Position numbers and translations under genes: made by a program. From JBHELG01 sp046263195 (GTDB lineage: Bacteria; Actinomycetota; Nitriliruptoria; Nitriliruptorales; JAHWKO01): DNA of 40,534 bases. Where the stretch lies: positions 1-40,534 of the forward strand of contig JBHELG010000109.1 in the NCBI GenBank assembly GCA_046263195.1, in the 5' to 3' direction. The notes beneath the pieces were generated by a model that had not been told where the DNA came from, made no database searches, and saw only the letters and a list, made by a program, of their open reading frames with translations. Within the stretch, counting starts at the first letter, position 1. Every line of letters begins with the position of its first letter. Shown one piece after another: positions 17,782 to 26,242 of the stretch.

Positions 17782-18699
17782 TCAACCCCCCAACTCCAGG
17801 CGCTCGGGGCGAGGCGACGTGAGCACGTGCTTCACGGCCCCGAAGGGGTTCTTCACGAGGTGCAGCCAGTGGCGACGAAGCCAGGTAGTCATGAGGAGGT
17901 GGCAGCGCACCCGTTCCGGCCAGTCGAGGGGAGCGCGGCTGATCGCCCGCCGCATCTCGGCGGTCAGCTTCCAGACCGGCAGCGACAGCCGGGGCCGGCT
18001 CGGGTCGAACCAGAGTTCGCGCGAGCGGTGGTCGGGCCGGCGGTACACCGAGCGGTCCGCATGTTCGCGATGGAGGAAGAGCGGCTCGGGTACCTCGACG
18101 AACTGACCGTGGAGTGCGAGCTCGGCGAGCAGGACACGGTCGGAGGACACGAATGCGCCGAGCAGGCCGGTCTGACGCATCACGTCCGTAGGAACGACCC
18201 CGAAGACGTGGTAGCAGCCGCCCCGGTAGCGCAACAGTTGGCGCCAGCGCTCGTGCGGCTTCTCCGCGGCAACGGCGAAGGACTCGTCGATGATCCCGTG
18301 TGACCGCCCCGCCGCGTCGATCGTCACCGTCTGCGTGTGGCTCAGCACCGCTCCAGGCTGCGCCTCCAAGGCGGCGACGCACCGGGACAGGTAGGTCGGG
18401 GCATGCTCGTCGTCGTGCGCGACCCACTTGAAGTAGGGGCCCGAGGCGAGCTCGACGACCCGGTTGAAGTTCCACGATGCGCCGCGGTTCTGTTCCGAGC
18501 GCAGGAAGCGGACCCTGGGATCCTCACGGGCGTAGGAACGGGCGATGTCGGGAGAGGCGTCGGTCGAGCCGTTGTCGGAGATGATCAGTTCGAAGTCGCT
18601 GAGATCCTGGGCGAGGATCGTCGCGATGGCGCGGTCGAGGTAGCTGGCTCCGTTGTAGACGGGCAAGCCGATGCTCACGAGCGGCTGTGAGTGCTGCAT
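17782..18699 (-). CDS. Family GT2 glycosyltransferase
   Basis: A 305-residue GT-A enzyme: VSIGLPVYNGASYLDRAIATIL, FELIISDNGSTDASPDIA, NRGASWNFNRVVELASG, and the metal-binding KWVAHDDEHAP. The domain ends near residue 220. The C-terminal 85 residues are basic and Trp/Arg-rich (RRHWLHLVKNPFGAVKHVL), suggesting peripheral membrane contact. ATG 18699 has GGAG seven bases upstream; TTG 18714 is an alternative. It is followed closely by the GT4-like gene and preceded by the Wzz-like gene (45 bp gap). Confidence 0.87.
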   Translation of the reverse strand: MQHSQPLVSIGLPVYNGASYLDRAIATILAQDLSDFELIISDNGSTDASPDIARSYAREDPRVRFLRSEQNRGASWNFNRVVELASGPYFKWVAHDDEHAPTYLSRCVAALEAQPGAVLSHTQTVTIDAAGRSHGIIDESFAVAAEKPHERWRQLLRYRGGCYHVFGVVPTDVMRQTGLLGAFVSSDRVLLAELALHGQFVEVPEPLFLHREHADRSVYRRPDHRSRELWFDPSRPRLSLPVWKLTAEMRRAISRAPLDWPERVRCHLLMTTWLRRHWLHLVKNPFGAVKHVLTSPRPERLELGG

Positions 18700-18744
18700 T
18701 GCGACTCCAAACAAGATCGAGCTTGCGGCTAACTGTCTGGCTGA

Positions 18745-20022
18745 TCAGCGCGACCAGTTCCCCCCCCTGGCGGGAGGAATGGCCGAGCGCCGAAAAGGCC
18801 CATCGTTGGCGCTGGCTCCGAGCACTTCGATGCTCCCGCCCCAGGCGGCCAGGTTCTTCTCCTCCTGGTCACCGTCGCCCCGACTCTCCATCTGGTCGAC
18901 GCCCCTGTCTTCGTCGTCCAACGTGTGGATCGCTTCGTCGTCGTCTTCAACCGAGACCTCAGGAAAGCTCCCCCTCGCGGCATCTCCGCCGCTGGCCTCC
19001 TCGGGTTTTCCATCCCCATGCTCGCCGGGAGCATCCCCGGATTCTTGGGCGTCCCGCCGACCCGCCTGACGTCTCTCCCAGGCACTCCACCAGGCGTCGA
19101 CGAGCCCGTCCGGTTGCTCGAAGTTCCCGCTCTCCCCCGACGCCTCGTCCGCTGGCACTTCGTGTGGCACTTCGCTGTTCGCGAGCACGTTCTCGCCGTC
19201 CGCGGCCACCGGGGGGTCCTCGATTGATTCGGGCTCTGCGTGGTCGACGAAAACGTCGACCATGGGCCCAGGCGCGGGATGTGGGTGCCAGCCGTTGCTG
19301 TGCGCCGTTTCCGGTCCGGCCTGCGGTTCGGGCTTGGGGAACACGAAGGCCACCTCGGAGGCGGGACCCGCCGGAGGAGCCAAAGGCACAGCCGGCGCCT
19401 CGTACTGACGCCGCTGCCGACGCCAGCCCGCCAGGGTCTCGACCGCGAAGGCCAGCATGATGGTGAGGCCGATTCCCACGGCGCCTACCGCCGCCATCAC
19501 GCGAGGCTTGCTGCCGGAATGCACGGTCCCCCGCGGCGGGCGCAGCACCTGGCTACGGATGAAGGTCTCCTGCGGAGCCCCGGCCGCCTGTTGTCGCGCC
19601 GCGAGGTCGTCCTGCGCCCGCTGCATCACCAGCTGCGACGTATGGAGGACCTGCTCCATGCTCGACCCCTTTGCCGTGACGGTCAGTATCGGGGTCTTTT
19701 CCGTGGGCTCTATCTCGTAGTCGGCGTTGGCGCCGAGATCCGCCAGCTCCCGCATGACCTGCTCGCTGCGCAGGGTCTCGGCGAGGATGACCGCAGTCGA
19801 ATCCAGACTGGAAGGGATGTTCAGGTAGGGGTTGACGGCGACCGCCCCCCCCTGAGACGAAGTGGCTGTCGAGGGCCCCAGCAGGAGCACGGAACCTTCC
19901 GCTTCATACTCCGGCGCCACGCTCCCTCCGGCGGCGACGACCGTGAGCAGCGTGAGGACCACACCGGGAAGGACGACGTCCCAGCGACGCAGGAGGACGC
20001 GGAGAAACGTCACGAAATCCAC
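18745..20022 (-). CDS. Wzz-like chain-length/co-polymerase protein with long acidic tail
   Basis: A 425-residue protein. The N-terminus begins VDFVTFLRVLLRRWDVVLPGVVLTLLTVVAAGG (first membrane helix), followed by an extracytoplasmic domain with a YEAEGSVLLLGPS strand, and a second helix near residues 172-195 (VMAAVGAVGIGLTIMLAFAVETLAGW). This is the polysaccharide co-polymerase layout. Residues about 205-425 are cytosolic, acidic, Pro/Glu/Asp-rich and probably disordered. No tyrosine-kinase domain or Walker motif follows. GTG 20022 has GGAGG seven bases upstream. It should set or assist glycan length with the polymerase. Confidence 0.78.
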   Translation of the reverse strand: MDFVTFLRVLLRRWDVVLPGVVLTLLTVVAAGGSVAPEYEAEGSVLLLGPSTATSSQGGAVAVNPYLNIPSSLDSTAVILAETLRSEQVMRELADLGANADYEIEPTEKTPILTVTAKGSSMEQVLHTSQLVMQRAQDDLAARQQAAGAPQETFIRSQVLRPPRGTVHSGSKPRVMAAVGAVGIGLTIMLAFAVETLAGWRRQRRQYEAPAVPLAPPAGPASEVAFVFPKPEPQAGPETAHSNGWHPHPAPGPMVDVFVDHAEPESIEDPPVAADGENVLANSEVPHEVPADEASGESGNFEQPDGLVDAWWSAWERRQAGRRDAQESGDAPGEHGDGKPEEASGGDAARGSFPEVSVEDDDEAIHTLDDEDRGVDQMESRGDGDQEEKNLAAWGGSIEVLGASANDGPFRRSAIPPARGGNWSR

Positions 20023-20338
20023 CAGCAGGCCTCCTGCCGACCTCGCCGACCAACGGTGGTCATCGGGGGGAGGTCTTGATCACACACTTCAAGCGGTTGC
20101 GCCTGCATGGCGCGGGAACGGGAACGTGTCATGTGAACAGCGCAAAGGAACGCTCTTCGCCTTCTCAAAACACTCCTCTGCGCACATACATGAATACTGC
20201 CCGCGAGAGTGTTTCATGTGGTGGGAGCATCGCTAGTGGCACATGTCCTCCCCTCGCGACGCTACGGTCAGAGATCCGCCGCGAGCCACCGGAGGACCCG
20301 GATGGTGGTGTGAACCGGCAGCTGAGGAGGAAACGACG
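20023..20338. promoter_or_regulatory. Divergent intergenic region with inverted repeat
   Basis: This 316-bp gap separates the divergent wzz-like and beta-helix genes, so both promoters should be here. It is relatively AT-rich for the window around 20160-20220. The arms AAACACTC (20168-20175) and GAGTGTTT (20207-20214) form an 8-bp inverted repeat spaced by 31 bp, a possible operator pair. No tRNA, small ORF with a good ribosome site or known riboswitch is seen. Confidence 0.35.
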
Positions 20339-21301
20339 GTGCCGCTGTCTCTCGGTCGTCGGGCCGTCCGTCGACTGACACCAGCGCTCTCCCCAGTCTG
20401 TTTTTCGCTCGTCGCCCTGCTCGGACTGCAACCGCCGGCGCCTCACCTGCCCGCCTTGGACGCACCGCGGCGCCCCGATGCCTCTAGTACCGGCGTACCC
20501 GTCGGAACGGTGCTCCGCCCATCCGGACCACTGGTCCTGACCGAGGACTCGACGGTGATCGAGGGGCTCGACGTGCAGGGCTGTGTCGAGGTGAAGGCGC
20601 ACCGGGTCACCATCCGCCGGACGCGGATCCGCTGCCCGGAGCCGTATGGCATCCGAATCCGGCGCGGCTTTTGGGGGACCCGGGTGGAGGACGTCGAGGT
20701 GGACGGGCTGGGATCCACGCGCTCGGTCGGGGTCTCCGGCTCCTATCTCACCCTTCTCCGCGCCAACATCCACGGCGTCGGCGATGGGGTGCGGGTGGGC
20801 TCGAACTCGCGCTACGAGGGCAACTTCATCCACGACCTGGCCATCGGGGGCGGGTCCCACAACGACGGCATGCAGCTGACCGGCCCGACTTCGAAGGTCA
20901 CCATCCGCGGAAACACGATCATCCATGTGCGACGCCAGACCTCTGCCATCATCGTGAAATCGGACCTGGGGCCGATCAGCGACATCCTCATCGAGGGAAA
21001 CTGGCTGAACGGAGGCACCTACACCGTCTACGCCTACTCCACCAAAAAGTACGCCACCCAGGATGTGACCCTGCGGGCCAACCGCTTCGGGCGGGATCAC
21101 GTCTACGGGCCAGTCGCCACGGAAAACCCTCGGCGTCTGCGCTGGGAAGGGAACGTCTGGGAAGACAGCCAGGAAGCCGTCCCGCCACCGCGTTCCGTGG
21201 AGGCCGGAGAGCCGGCGCAGGGCTCTTCTCCCTTCGGCACCCAACTCTCACTTCTGCGAGGGCTGCTCGAGGCCCTCGTGTGGCTGACGAAGGCGCTGTA
21301 A
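20339..21301 (+). CDS. Secreted right-handed beta-helix protein
   Basis: A 320-residue protein. After a basic start (LGRRAVRR) comes a hydrophobic stretch (PVCFSLVALLGL) that looks like a signal peptide. The rest shows pectate-lyase-like beta-helix coils, with repeated turns such as VTIRRTRIRC, VEDVEVDGLG, LTLLRANIHGV, VTIRGNTIIHV and ILIEGNWLNGG. A likely catalytic-site region is GGGSHNDGMQL. Such proteins are often polysaccharide lyases or hydrolases in exopolysaccharide loci. GTG 20339 follows GAGGAGG by about eight bases. The true substrate is unknown; trimming or release of the local glycan is inferred. Confidence 0.8.
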   Translation: MPLSLGRRAVRRLTPALSPVCFSLVALLGLQPPAPHLPALDAPRRPDASSTGVPVGTVLRPSGPLVLTEDSTVIEGLDVQGCVEVKAHRVTIRRTRIRCPEPYGIRIRRGFWGTRVEDVEVDGLGSTRSVGVSGSYLTLLRANIHGVGDGVRVGSNSRYEGNFIHDLAIGGGSHNDGMQLTGPTSKVTIRGNTIIHVRRQTSAIIVKSDLGPISDILIEGNWLNGGTYTVYAYSTKKYATQDVTLRANRFGRDHVYGPVATENPRRLRWEGNVWEDSQEAVPPPRSVEAGEPAQGSSPFGTQLSLLRGLLEALVWLTKAL

Positions 21302-21314
21302 GGCCTTCTCCCTC

Positions 21315-22964
21315 TCAGCCCGGGAGTGGTCCTCGCGACCCGGTACTTACCGTCGGAAGCGCCGACTCGACCTCAGCGTCCACCCTCGTGCCGAGAGACT
21401 CGCTGGACTTCTGCTCGTCACCCCTTGCGAGACGCCAGAGCGCGCCGCAGCAGCCGAGCAGGAGGAAGAGAAGTCCCGCCGCCATCGGGAACGACAGGGC
21501 ATCGAAGGTCGCGAAGGCGAGCACGAGTACAACCATGGAAGCGACGAGGGACTGTGCGAGATCGCGGACCGCATGGTCGCGCGATCGCTTTCGCGTGCGT
21601 CTCATGAGGAAGATGGGGACGAGGAGCAGCACCAGGAGAGCGGCGAGCCCCACGATGCCGGTCTCCATCAGCGTCAACAGATACTGGTTGTCCAGCAACT
21701 CATAGCGCTTGGGCAGGAAGGTTCGAAAGCCCTGGCCGAGCATCGGGTGCCTGGCGACGTATCGCCCCACGAGCGCGTAATCGGCTGTCCGCCCCTGAGT
21801 GCTCGGATCCGACCACAGGTTGGTGAACAAGCTGAGGATCGTGCCGAGCAGGCCCGGAACCGCGGCCTTTATCGCGACTGCCACCACCGGCAAGGCCAGC
21901 AGGGATTGCAGGCGACGGCGGGCCGGCCAGCTCGGCCAGAGCACGAGCGCCGCGCCGGCAAGACCTACGATCGCCGTCCGCGAAATGGACATGGGAACGG
22001 CAACGACCATGGAGAGCAGGCACAGCCAGCGCAGTGCGCGTCGCCTGTCGGCCGTGAAGGCGTAATGAGCCGCCAACGGCAGCACCGTAGCGAGCATTGC
22101 TCCGAACTCGATCGCATGCGTCGCGGTGCCGGCAACTCTCCGGAAGTCCGAACGACCACCGATGAAGTCAAAGGAGCCATTCGGAACGAGCCCAGGCAGG
22201 CGCATGAAGCGCGCCACGTCGAGACCCGTGGCGAACTGGAAGATACCCAGCCCGGCCACGATCGACGCCAGGATGACAAGCCGACGCAAGAGGACGTTCA
22301 GCCGCCTCAGATCCACGATCCCATCGGCCGCCAGCAGCGCCAGCCCCGCCAGGGTTGCCGCCTGGAACAGGCCCCGATCGGCTGCCCTGGCCTCCACTCC
22401 TGAAACCGCCCGCGAAAACGCAACCGCGTAGCTCGCAAGGACGGAGGCTGCGAAGACGTAGACCGCGGTGCGGACGGGTTGAAACCCCCGGGCGCCACCG
22501 AGAACAGGTACGAGCCGGGATGACACCCACCACACGAGCGCGAAGAGCCCGACGAGCCCAGCCGGTGTCACGGCGAACCCCAGCGATGCGATGATGAGCT
22601 CCGAGGGAATGAGCAGGAGCAGCCCGAGGTAGACCGTGAGGACGGTGACGGCATCGACGGACGGCCCGGCGACGACGTCCTCGAGCAGTCCCGGCTGCGC
22701 CAGGGGAAGAGGCCGGTCTGGCACGGTCAGCGTGGGGCTGGCAGTACGGGCCAACTGCTCGTCCTCGAGTTTCGCCTGCCAGCGCAGAGCATGGCTTCTA
22801 CTACCACCCCGACCCCGAGCCGGCAGGCGCACGGAGGCCTCGCGCGAGAACTGCGCGACCCAGAGAGGGTCCAGCCACGTCTCCGTCTGTGCCAGGGACA
22901 CCTGCCCCGTTCCTGCTGTGGCGGCCCTCAGCACCCCATGCTCGGCAGCGACGGGCACATGCAC
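21315..22964 (-). CDS. O-antigen polymerase/ligase-like membrane protein (Wzy/WaaL)
   Basis: A protein of up to 549 residues with about 11-12 hydrophobic segments from residue 105 onward. The pattern is Wzy/WaaL-like: a long external loop before the last helices with RYVARHPMLGQGF and NQYLLTLMETGIVGL, marks of the PF04932 family. It would polymerise or ligate lipid-linked repeats. The first 100 residues are soluble and poorly like the family, so the start at GTG 22964 is uncertain; a start near residue 80 would leave a normal-sized protein. It converges with the beta-helix gene (13-bp gap). Confidence 0.85.
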   Translation of the reverse strand: MHVPVAAEHGVLRAATAGTGQVSLAQTETWLDPLWVAQFSREASVRLPARGRGGSRSHALRWQAKLEDEQLARTASPTLTVPDRPLPLAQPGLLEDVVAGPSVDAVTVLTVYLGLLLLIPSELIIASLGFAVTPAGLVGLFALVWWVSSRLVPVLGGARGFQPVRTAVYVFAASVLASYAVAFSRAVSGVEARAADRGLFQAATLAGLALLAADGIVDLRRLNVLLRRLVILASIVAGLGIFQFATGLDVARFMRLPGLVPNGSFDFIGGRSDFRRVAGTATHAIEFGAMLATVLPLAAHYAFTADRRRALRWLCLLSMVVAVPMSISRTAIVGLAGAALVLWPSWPARRRLQSLLALPVVAVAIKAAVPGLLGTILSLFTNLWSDPSTQGRTADYALVGRYVARHPMLGQGFRTFLPKRYELLDNQYLLTLMETGIVGLAALLVLLLVPIFLMRRTRKRSRDHAVRDLAQSLVASMVVLVLAFATFDALSFPMAAGLLFLLLGCCGALWRLARGDEQKSSESLGTRVDAEVESALPTVSTGSRGPLPG

Positions 22965-23017
22965 GGGGGCAGCGAACGCCGCACCGATACGGCCCTACTC
23001 GCAACTCCCCTGCAGCC

Positions 23018-23230
23018 TCAGTTCGACGCGGCCGCGCACGCGCAACCGCCGCCGCAGCAGGGACCTGAGCGGGACGGCGCCTGCCTGGGCGCCGGCGAGA
23101 CGAGGGACAGCCGGCGTACGGTGTCGTCGTGACCGTGCGGACAGACTGCGGACTCGGAGGCGGCTACGACCGGCCGCAACGCCTCGAACTCCTCGCCGCA
23201 GGCGCGACAGCGGTACTCGTAGACAGGCAT
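23018..23230 (-). CDS. FmdB-family zinc-ribbon protein
   Basis: A 70-residue protein that begins MPVYEYRCRACGEEFEALRP, the standard FmdB/CxxC_CXXC_SSSS regulatory-domain start, with a second CPH-type metal site near residue 30. The tail is Cys-rich (PCCGGGCACAAASN). ATG 23230 matches the family start; the frame is open further upstream. These small zinc ribbons are widespread and mostly of unknown role. Confidence 0.85.
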   Translation of the reverse strand: MPVYEYRCRACGEEFEALRPVVAASESAVCPHGHDDTVRRLSLVSPAPRQAPSRSGPCCGGGCACAAASN

Positions 23231-23297
23231 GAGGTCAGGATACCGCTGCCATTCACCGGACGGCCGGTTTCGCCCGCGGCGACCGGGATCGGTCTTG

Positions 23298-24506
23298 TCA
23301 GCAGTTATCGGATGCGGGAAGACCCAGCAGTCTGGCTTGGAGCCAGTTGGCGACCTCGGGCGCGGCCTCCCCTGCGGCACCGCTGTGGCTGCTGAAGCGG
23401 TAGGTCTTCCACTGCACGTTCGCGCCCCTCGCGCACCAGGCCAGACGCAGGTCGCGACCGACCGAATAGGGGATCAGCTGGTCTCTCTCGGCGTGATAGA
23501 GGAACAGCGGCATCGGCGGGGCAGTGCCACCGAGGTTGTTCTCCGCTAGCCGGACGCGCCAGGCTGGCCGCTCGTCGATGTTGGTCGTGGTGTAGTCCGA
23601 CATGCGACGGAAGGCCGTCTTTGCCACCAACTCCTCCCGGCAGTCGTCGGCGATGTCGGCGGCGTATCGCCTGCCTTCCTCGGTGAGGTACTCGGTCAAC
23701 GGCAGCTCGGGATAGGCGGCCTTGAAGCCGATCCCAGCGGCGAGCACGAAGCCCACGTAGGGGCCGCCGTCGAGGTGGGCCCGGACCTTGGGCAGATCGG
23801 CCGGTACGCCCCCCGCGGCCACGCCTCTGAGCGGAAGCTCGGGCGCATAGCTCGGCTGCAGTTGCGCCGCCCAACCGGCTGCGGCGCCGCCCTCCGAGTA
23901 GCCGGTGATGGCCATCGGTGCGGTCGGATCGAGTTTTGCGTCCGCCAGCCGAGTCGCGGCGCGCAGCGAGTCGAGCACGCTGCGGCCCAGGGACCTTCCC
24001 ACCGCGTAATGGTGGTCGCCGGGGGTACCCAGCCCCTGGTAGTCGGTCACCGCCACCGCAAAGCCTCGGTTCAGCAGGTTCTTGACCAGCGTTGCCTCGG
24101 GGTCGCTCCCCCGCGCCATCCACTTCGAGGGGGCGCACTGATCGCCCATCCCGTGCGTGCCGACGGCATAGCCCACGATGGGGCGCCTGCCCGCCGTCCA
24201 CGGCGACCGCGGTACGAGCACGATGCCCGACACGGCGGTGGGAGCCCCCGTGGCGGTGGTCGATCGGTACAGGATGCGCCTTGCGCTCACGGTGGGGTCA
24301 TAACCGAAGGCCGTCGGCTCGGCGCGGATCAGGTCCCCAGGCTCACCGTGTGGCAGCGGAGACGGCGGCTCGTAGAAGCTGCCGTCGTGGGATCCGGCCT
24401 CGGCAGCGGTCCCGGTCATGCTCAGTCCGGCGACGGCCGACAGCAGCGCGACGACGAGCGCGAGCACGCTGCGACGCCTCGGCCACGTCACTGTGGCCGT
24501 TCTCAT
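23298..24506 (-). CDS. Secreted alpha/beta-hydrolase, LIP-family secretory lipase
   Basis: A 402-residue protein with a signal peptide (RRRSVLALVVALLSAVAGLSMTG) cleaved near residue 34. The mature protein is a LIP-type lipase: an early strand VGYAVGTHGMGDQCAPS, the nucleophile elbow GYSEGG, an acidic residue in YHAERDQLIPY and a late His in FSSHSG. It should hydrolyse lipid or other esters outside the cell. ATG 24506 has GGAGG six bases upstream; the much longer open frame is rejected. It is divergent from a PucR-type regulator across 124 bp. Confidence 0.88.
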   Translation of the reverse strand: MRTATVTWPRRRSVLALVVALLSAVAGLSMTGTAAEAGSHDGSFYEPPSPLPHGEPGDLIRAEPTAFGYDPTVSARRILYRSTTATGAPTAVSGIVLVPRSPWTAGRRPIVGYAVGTHGMGDQCAPSKWMARGSDPEATLVKNLLNRGFAVAVTDYQGLGTPGDHHYAVGRSLGRSVLDSLRAATRLADAKLDPTAPMAITGYSEGGAAAGWAAQLQPSYAPELPLRGVAAGGVPADLPKVRAHLDGGPYVGFVLAAGIGFKAAYPELPLTEYLTEEGRRYAADIADDCREELVAKTAFRRMSDYTTTNIDERPAWRVRLAENNLGGTAPPMPLFLYHAERDQLIPYSVGRDLRLAWCARGANVQWKTYRFSSHSGAAGEAAPEVANWLQARLLGLPASDNC

Positions 24507-24630
24507 CCGCGACCTCCGCACGACGCTGAATGTTGTTGGCTGCCACATGCTCGCACAGGTCGAGGCGCTCGTCTCTGCTGAACGGCCGCAATGTTTGCCG
24601 GCCGTCTTTGTGAGGCGTGACAATCCTCGG

Positions 24631-25887
24631 ATGGACGTCGACACCACGGCTCCCCGCCCGGATGCGCCTCTGTACGTGCGGGCTGCCGCCCGTGTACCAG
24701 AGCTTGCCCGCCGCATGGTCGCCCAGCTCGAGGCCGAGCTGCCGTTGTACGCCCTGCTGCCACGTGAGCAGCTGGAGGGTGAGATCACCGACATCGCCGC
24801 CCACCACCTGCGCCTCTACCATCGCGTGCTTCGGGAAGGGCGGACCCCGACCGACGCGGAGCTGGCCGAGCCGATGGACTCGGTCGCGCGGCGGGCCGAG
24901 GAACGGATCCCGCTCGCCGACCTCCTCGGAGCCCTCCATATCGCCGCCCAGGTGGCCTGGCAGGGGCTGGTCGAGATCGCACGACCGGAGGACGTTCCCG
25001 ACCTCATCGCGGCCGTCCCCTATGGCCTGCGCTACCTGCAGGCGGTCACATCTGCCACCGCCATCGTCTACTCGGAAGAGCAGCGGGCCATCCACGGCGA
25101 GGAGAGGGAAGCGCGTCGAGCCCTGGTCGCGGCCCTGCTGGCTGGCGAACCGGACGAGGCCCTCGCCGAGCGGGCGGGTGTCCGGCTGGCGCCCTCCTAC
25201 GTCGTGCTGGCGCTGAAACTCCCCCAGGCTCACAGGCACAGCAGCGCTGACGCCGGCGTCGCGGTCGCAGTTCGTCGCCGCGTCCGACTCGTTCAGGCCG
25301 AGCTCGACTCGTTCGCACGAGCATCCGTTCTCGCCGCCCTCGACGCGGACGAGGGCATCGCGCTGCTGCCCGGACCGCCTGATCCCCTGTCCGCCATTCC
25401 CAAATCCCCCACCCTCGGCGAGGCGGAGATCGCTGAACTCGTGACCCGCATCGCCACCGTAACCGCCACACCCGTCATCGCCGCCACCGCCCGGGCTACC
25501 GACCTCGCGACGCTGCCCGCCGCCGCGGACGAGGCGCGACAGATCGCCAGCCTCGCCCATGGACTTGGTCGCCCGCCGGGCGTTTATCGACTCGACGACG
25601 TGCTGCTGGAGTTCCAACTCACCCGCCCCGGTCCGGCCCGCGGCCGGCTGGCAGCCCACCTCGACCCCCTTGCGCGCCACGAGCACCTTCTCCAGGCCCT
25701 GCGGGTCTTTTTCAGCCATGAGCACGACCGGCGCAAGAGCGCGAGGGCCCTGCACATCCACCCCAACACGCTCGACTACCGACTACGCCGAATCGCCGAG
25801 CTCACCGGCCTCAACCCCTCACGACCCGCGCATGCCCGCGTCCTCGCCGCGGCCCTGATCGTGCGCGACCTGCCTCCCGGCGAGTAG
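24631..25887 (+). CDS. PucR/CdaR-family transcriptional regulator
   Basis: A 418-residue regulator. Residues 1-160 are helical and family-typical (LARRMVAQLEAELPLYALLP). A GGDEF-like degenerate domain lies in the middle. The C-terminal PucR helix-turn-helix is clear: LLQALRVFFSHEHDRRKSARALHIHPNTLDYRLRRI. PucR proteins respond to small molecules and control neighbouring catabolic genes. ATG 24631 is chosen at the beginning of the family pattern. The divergent lipase gene is the most likely target. Confidence 0.88.
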   Translation: MDVDTTAPRPDAPLYVRAAARVPELARRMVAQLEAELPLYALLPREQLEGEITDIAAHHLRLYHRVLREGRTPTDAELAEPMDSVARRAEERIPLADLLGALHIAAQVAWQGLVEIARPEDVPDLIAAVPYGLRYLQAVTSATAIVYSEEQRAIHGEEREARRALVAALLAGEPDEALAERAGVRLAPSYVVLALKLPQAHRHSSADAGVAVAVRRRVRLVQAELDSFARASVLAALDADEGIALLPGPPDPLSAIPKSPTLGEAEIAELVTRIATVTATPVIAATARATDLATLPAAADEARQIASLAHGLGRPPGVYRLDDVLLEFQLTRPGPARGRLAAHLDPLARHEHLLQALRVFFSHEHDRRKSARALHIHPNTLDYRLRRIAELTGLNPSRPAHARVLAAALIVRDLPPGE

Positions 25888-25958
25888 TCGCTGCCCTGCC
25901 ACGCCCGGCAACCGCGGGCGCTCCTCGCCAACCCGGGCTCCCTGACACAGCTTCCGGA

Positions 25959-26225
25959 AGTGGCGCGCACCGCGCTGAGACGGCCCTGGCCGACGGAGTG
26001 GGCGCCGCCTTCCGGCTCGCCGTGCCGCTGGCCGCGCTGGCGTTCGTCCTGTCATGGCTGCTCGAGGAGATCCCTCTGCGTACGGCTGCTCACGTGGCCG
26101 TCGGAGACGGCGTGGCCGACGCGCAGGGAGCCGCGGCTGTGGTCGATGCGGTTCCAGCGCCGGGAAGCTCACCTCGCCCTGCCTTCCCCGTCGTCACCTC
26201 CGTCCGTGGACGCCGGGCCCGCTAG
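25959..26225 (+). pseudogene. C-terminal remnant of a DHA2-type MFS transporter
   Basis: The reading frame here contains ALADGVGAAFRLAVPLAAL followed by AFVLSWLLEEIPLRTAAH, the usual last membrane helix and tail of 14-helix drug-resistance transporters. The frame continues to a stop at 26223-26225. Nothing upstream encodes the other helices, so it appears to be the 3' end of a lost gene. The whole 25888-26242 gap has no intact gene. A functional small protein starting at GTG 25998 cannot be excluded. Confidence 0.55.
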
Positions 26226-26242
26226 TTGCTGTCTCAGTCCCC

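Noticed and set aside
16577..18475. A 632-residue glycosyltransferase using the most upstream start
   Set aside because: The first 235 residues overlap the GT2 gene and are low-complexity; GTG 17770 with a good ribosome site gives a normal-sized GT4-like enzyme.
24343..25761. Long minus-strand open frame of 472 codons over the PucR gene
   Set aside because: The plus-strand PucR reading has a clear helix-turn-helix; the minus frame is Gly/Arg/Asp-rich without family features.
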